From the NCBI GenBank assembly GCA_023146575.1, contig JAGLBU010000140.1, positions 1 through 10,196 of the forward strand: a DNA stretch of 10,196 nt, read 5' to 3'. The DNA is from Methylococcales bacterium (GTDB lineage Bacteria; Pseudomonadota; Gammaproteobacteria; Methylococcales; Methylomonadaceae). Below the pieces are notes generated by a model. The model saw nothing but the letters and a program-made list of their open reading frames with translations, was not told the origin of the DNA and ran no database searches. Below are positions 7,864-10,196 of this stretch, piece by piece. How positions within the stretch are numbered: position 1 is the first letter of the stretch; each line of letters opens with the position of its first letter. Position numbers and translations under genes: made by a program.

Positions 7864-7909
7864 CTCATCAAAATCAGCTTATGGCATTAGAGTTTAGTTT
7901 TGATAAGCT
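7864..7909. repeat. Two overlapping inverted repeats between converging genes
   Basis: Around the thiE stop, CTCATCAAAA (7864-7873) can pair with TTTTGATAAG (7898-7907). On the minus-strand RNA this is ten pairs with one G-U. AGCTTAT (7876-7882) can also pair exactly with ATAAGCT (7903-7909). The two stems share bases and cannot form together, and both have long loops (about 20-24 bases) without a following U-run. This could act as a weak transcript end for thiE or be chance in AT-rich DNA. No better terminator was seen in the 7827-7886 gap. Confidence 0.25.
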
Positions 7910-8531
7910 CATCCAATGGCGGAAATAAAGCTTGATATGCTTGCGCTGATTGTTGAGTATTTTCTTGAAATACTCCCCCAATAACAGCTAATAAATCAGC
8001 GCCTGCGTTTAAAAGTATTTGTCCATTTTCGGGTAATATGCCACCGATAGCAACGATAGGAATGGTTATTTTTTGACGTGCATCTTTGAGGGTTTTTAAG
8101 TCGGCGGGTGCGGCGAGTGGTTTGGAACTTGAGGGGAAAAAACGTCCAAAGGCAACATTATCCACGCCTTTTTTTTCAGCAGCTATGGCATAATTTAGAT
8201 CGTTGTAACAGGAAACCCCAATAATCGCGTTGTTACCTAATTGCGCTCTGGCATATTCAATTTCCCCATCGTCTTTGCCTAAATGCACACCGTCAGCATT
8301 GATCTCTTTTGCTAATTCAATGTCGTCATTAATAATAAAGGGGATTTGATAGCGCTGGCAACACTGAAGTAATTGACGACTTAAGCCGATTTTATCTAAT
8401 GGGTTTTTATCACGGTATTGAATCATCACCGCGCCGCCTTTTATGACTAACTCTACTTCGGTCAATATTTGTTGCGCTGATTTATTTTGAGGATCGGTAA
8501 TGGCGTATAAACCGCTGCTAGGGCATTTCAT
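7887..8531 (-). CDS. thiE: Thiamine-phosphate synthase
   Basis: ThiE joins hydroxymethylpyrimidine diphosphate to hydroxyethylthiazole phosphate, giving thiamine monophosphate and pyrophosphate. The 214-residue product has normal length for this TIM-barrel enzyme. It shows the family motifs in order: GLYAITDP (7-14), IQYRDK (37-42) that binds pyrimidine diphosphate, FIINDDIELA (65-74), DGVHLGKDD (80-88), IGVSCYN (104-110), VAFGRFFPSSSKP (126-138), the phosphate-binding serine-rich loop, and IVAIGGI (159-165). HLGKDD replaces the more common HLGQ(E/D)D, an ordinary variant. The ATG lies three bases after the thiD stop, so the pair is co-transcribed and probably translationally coupled; ThiD makes the substrate used here. 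TenI, a ThiE-like non-synthase, is less likely because the pyrimidine-binding residues are intact. Confidence 0.94.
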   Translation of the reverse strand: MKCPSSGLYAITDPQNKSAQQILTEVELVIKGGAVMIQYRDKNPLDKIGLSRQLLQCCQRYQIPFIINDDIELAKEINADGVHLGKDDGEIEYARAQLGNNAIIGVSCYNDLNYAIAAEKKGVDNVAFGRFFPSSSKPLAAPADLKTLKDARQKITIPIVAIGGILPENGQILLNAGADLLAVIGGVFQENTQQSAQAYQALFPPLDELIKTKL

Positions 8532-8534
8532 CTT

Positions 8535-9326
8535 TTAGGATTCCATCCAAAATAAACGTTTCGGGTTGTGCTGCCCTTTGCCTGTTTTATAGGCTTTTTC
8601 CAACGTGTTCCATGTGAAATGTTGTGCTTCGTCAATCGCAGCTAAGGGGTCTAAACCTTGTGCAATCAGCCCTGAAATACTGCTGGTAAGCGTACAGCCT
8701 GAGCCATGATATTGATACGGTAATTTATCCCAGTGATAGGTTAATAATATTTCATCTGGTCCATAGAGTGTATTTGAAACGCGTAATGGTTCAATTGATT
8801 CATCGGCATTGGTAATTAAAATATAATCACAGCCTTTGTTTAATAAGGCATTCGCGCAATCTTTCATGGAGGTTAGTCCTGTTAGTAATCGGGCTTCTTT
8901 AAAATTGGGGGTTAAAATATGCGTATGAGGTAATAATTTTTGATTTATAAGGTCGATTAAAGGTGCGTTAGTGACCATTTTCCCGCCGCCTGCGGCCAGT
9001 ACAGGATCAAAAATAACGGGGATATCAGGATGACTTTCCAAAATAGTATGAATGGCACTTGCCGCCGCTTCACTTCCTATTAAGCCAATTTTAATCACAT
9101 TAACTTGCATATCTTCAAGGATTGTTTGGGCTTGAGCGAGAATATCGGCCGAATTTTGAGGAATTAAGTGTTGTATATTTGAAGTGTTTTGCTCGGTCAA
9201 AGCGGTGATAACGCTCACCGAATGGCAATGATGACTTATAAGGGTTTCTATATCAGCTTGAATGCCTGCGCCGCCACTTGGGTCATGACCTGAAAAGGAT
9301 AGAACGATAGGGAAATTTGATTTCAT
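8535..9326 (-). CDS. thiD: Hydroxymethylpyrimidine/phosphomethylpyrimidine kinase
   Basis: ThiD phosphorylates hydroxymethylpyrimidine twice, providing the pyrimidine diphosphate that ThiE condenses. The 263-residue protein is a ribokinase-fold enzyme of normal length. It opens with VLSFSGHDPSGGAGIQADI (8-26), the ThiD signature around the pyrimidine site. It contains KIGLIGS (79-85), FDPVLAAGGG (106-115), LTPNFKEARLLTG (138-150) and HGSGCTLTSSI (207-217), the anion-hole motif with C211, which distinguishes HMP kinase from many relatives. The ATG is placed by homology, since no good ribosome site precedes it. The 67-base leader has no room for, and shows no sign of, a TPP riboswitch (no CUGAGA box). 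It is followed three bases later by thiE. Pyridoxal kinase is an alternative in this superfamily but fits the motifs and neighbour less well. Confidence 0.94.
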   Translation of the reverse strand: MKSNFPIVLSFSGHDPSGGAGIQADIETLISHHCHSVSVITALTEQNTSNIQHLIPQNSADILAQAQTILEDMQVNVIKIGLIGSEAAASAIHTILESHPDIPVIFDPVLAAGGGKMVTNAPLIDLINQKLLPHTHILTPNFKEARLLTGLTSMKDCANALLNKGCDYILITNADESIEPLRVSNTLYGPDEILLTYHWDKLPYQYHGSGCTLTSSISGLIAQGLDPLAAIDEAQHFTWNTLEKAYKTGKGQHNPKRLFWMES

Positions 9327-9355
9327 CGAGTATGTTTTTTAAAAGACAATAACAG

Positions 9356-9378
9356 AAAACCGCTGGTTAGGCGGCTTT
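9356..9378 (-). terminator. Intrinsic terminator after narK
   Basis: On the minus strand AAAGCCGC (9378-9371) pairs with GCGGTTTT (9363-9356) around a seven-base loop, giving eight pairs with one G-U and a GC-rich core. The 3' arm ends in TTTT and is followed by the U-containing CTGTTATTGTC. It lies 15 bases after the narK stop and 29 bases before the thiD ATG. It therefore probably ends narK transcription and separates it from thiDE. Confidence 0.7.
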
Positions 9379-9393
9379 CATTAGGGGGTGTGA

Positions 9394-10196
9394 TTATGGG
9401 TTGTAAAATTCCCCATCTTTACGCAAGTAAAACCACCAATTAATCATGATACAGGCGACATAAAAAATTGCAAAGCCAATCAACGCAACTTCTGGCGTGG
9501 TTTCTTTAATTTGTTCGCCTAATACTTTTGGAATATAAAAAGCACCATAAGCGGCAACGGCGGATGTCCAGCCTAGCACAGGCCCGACTTGTTCTTTTGG
9601 AAAGACCATTGCGATGGTTCGAAAGGTTGAACCGTTACCAATACCTGTTGCGGCAAATAAAACTGAAAATAAAATGAAAAAAGGCACGAAGTATTCTTCA
9701 GGTGTGGGGCTGTTATAAGCGGCTTTCATGTAATACGCAACACCACAGGCACTTAAAACCATCACGCCAGCACATATATGAGTGACCCATGCACCGCCAA
9801 ATTTATCTGCAATCATGCCCCCGACAGGACGAATTAAGGCACCAATAAAGGGTCCCATCCACGCATACATTAAGGCGCTGGGGCCATTTGGGTTGGCAAT
9901 ATCATGATTCATAACGCCATCAACTAATACATGCTGATAACCAAAGATGACTTTAATCGCTAAGGGGAAGCAGGCTGCAAAACCGATAAATGAGCCAAAG
10001 GTCATGGTATAGATAATACTCATTACCCATGTGTGCTTGTTGTCAAAAATTTTATATTGATGCTGTAAGCTAGTTCCAATTTGACCTGGGATAATTTTAA
10101 GCAAGGAAACGGTCAGCATAATAACGATGAATAACACGATTTCTTTCGGGACTTTAAAGCCTGAACCGTTCACCGATTCAGGTAACATTAACCATA
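9394..10196 (-). CDS. narK: NarK-type nitrate/nitrite transporter, C-terminal half (partial)
   Basis: This is a major-facilitator-superfamily transporter of the nitrate-nitrite porter group, which moves nitrate or nitrite across the inner membrane. About 267 residues are visible, roughly TM6/7 to TM12 of a protein normally near 460-500 residues. An internal ATG occurs at 10188, but the frame stays open to the window edge (codons W-L precede it), so the gene starts outside. Alignable blocks with E. coli NarK (from memory) are HTWVMSIIYTMTFGSFIGFA, WMGPFIGALIRPVGG, whose arginine corresponds to substrate-binding R305, the nitrate signature ATGIGNGSTFRTIAMVF, and AAYGAFYIPKVLG before the last helix. 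It ends at a TAA followed by a probable terminator. NarK and NarU, or antiport and symport types, cannot be separated from this half. No nitrate reductase genes are visible. Confidence 0.9.
   Translation of the reverse strand, partial: WLMLPESVNGSGFKVPKEIVLFIVIMLTVSLLKIIPGQIGTSLQHQYKIFDNKHTWVMSIIYTMTFGSFIGFAACFPLAIKVIFGYQHVLVDGVMNHDIANPNGPSALMYAWMGPFIGALIRPVGGMIADKFGGAWVTHICAGVMVLSACGVAYYMKAAYNSPTPEEYFVPFFILFSVLFAATGIGNGSTFRTIAMVFPKEQVGPVLGWTSAVAAYGAFYIPKVLGEQIKETTPEVALIGFAIFYVACIMINWWFYLRKDGEFYNP

Noticed and set aside
1..10196. A novel defence, phage or biosynthetic system
   Set aside because: All sizeable genes are recognised housekeeping families with intact motifs. The only unusual patch is the small Uma2-like remnant, which lacks a nuclease core.

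Overview
The window is an AT-rich stretch of bacterial chromosome, most likely from a gammaproteobacterium. The protein sequences, and the pairing of an mre-mrd cell-wall cluster with divergent gat genes, would fit a low-GC methanotroph-type lineage such as Methylococcales. That placement is an impression from sequence familiarity and was not tested. The genes are mostly ordinary housekeeping genes, and I see no phage, CRISPR array, RNA gene or intact mobile element.

Region 1 (1-5780, minus strand) is a cell-elongation cluster read mreB, mreC, mreD, mrdA (PBP2), rodA, mltB. MreB filaments, with MreC and MreD, organise the peptidoglycan polymerase RodA and the transpeptidase PBP2 in the lateral wall. 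MltB, cut off by the window edge, is a lytic transglycosylase that cuts the same polymer. From mreC onward the genes abut or overlap, which suggests one transcript. mreC appears to lack an ordinary start codon at its conserved N-terminus (AUA where Met is expected), and mreD starts with TTG.

Region 2 (5781-7661) is a divergent intergenic region followed by gatC and gatA on the plus strand. These encode two subunits of the tRNA-dependent amidotransferase that makes Gln-tRNA and/or Asn-tRNA. The third subunit gene, gatB, which often follows gatA, is not there.

Region 3 (7662-7886) holds the decayed 5' end of a Uma2-family (DUF820) gene with a one-base frameshift, followed by unrelated sequence. 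It is the only place in the window that looks rearranged.

Region 4 (7887-10196, minus strand) holds thiD-thiE, two consecutive steps of thiamine phosphate synthesis. Upstream is the C-terminal half of a NarK-type nitrate/nitrite transporter, which runs off the right edge and is separated from thiD by a probable intrinsic terminator.

The window does not contain a new multi-gene system. The points worth following up are the mreC start and the gatB-less, scarred 3' side of gatCA.
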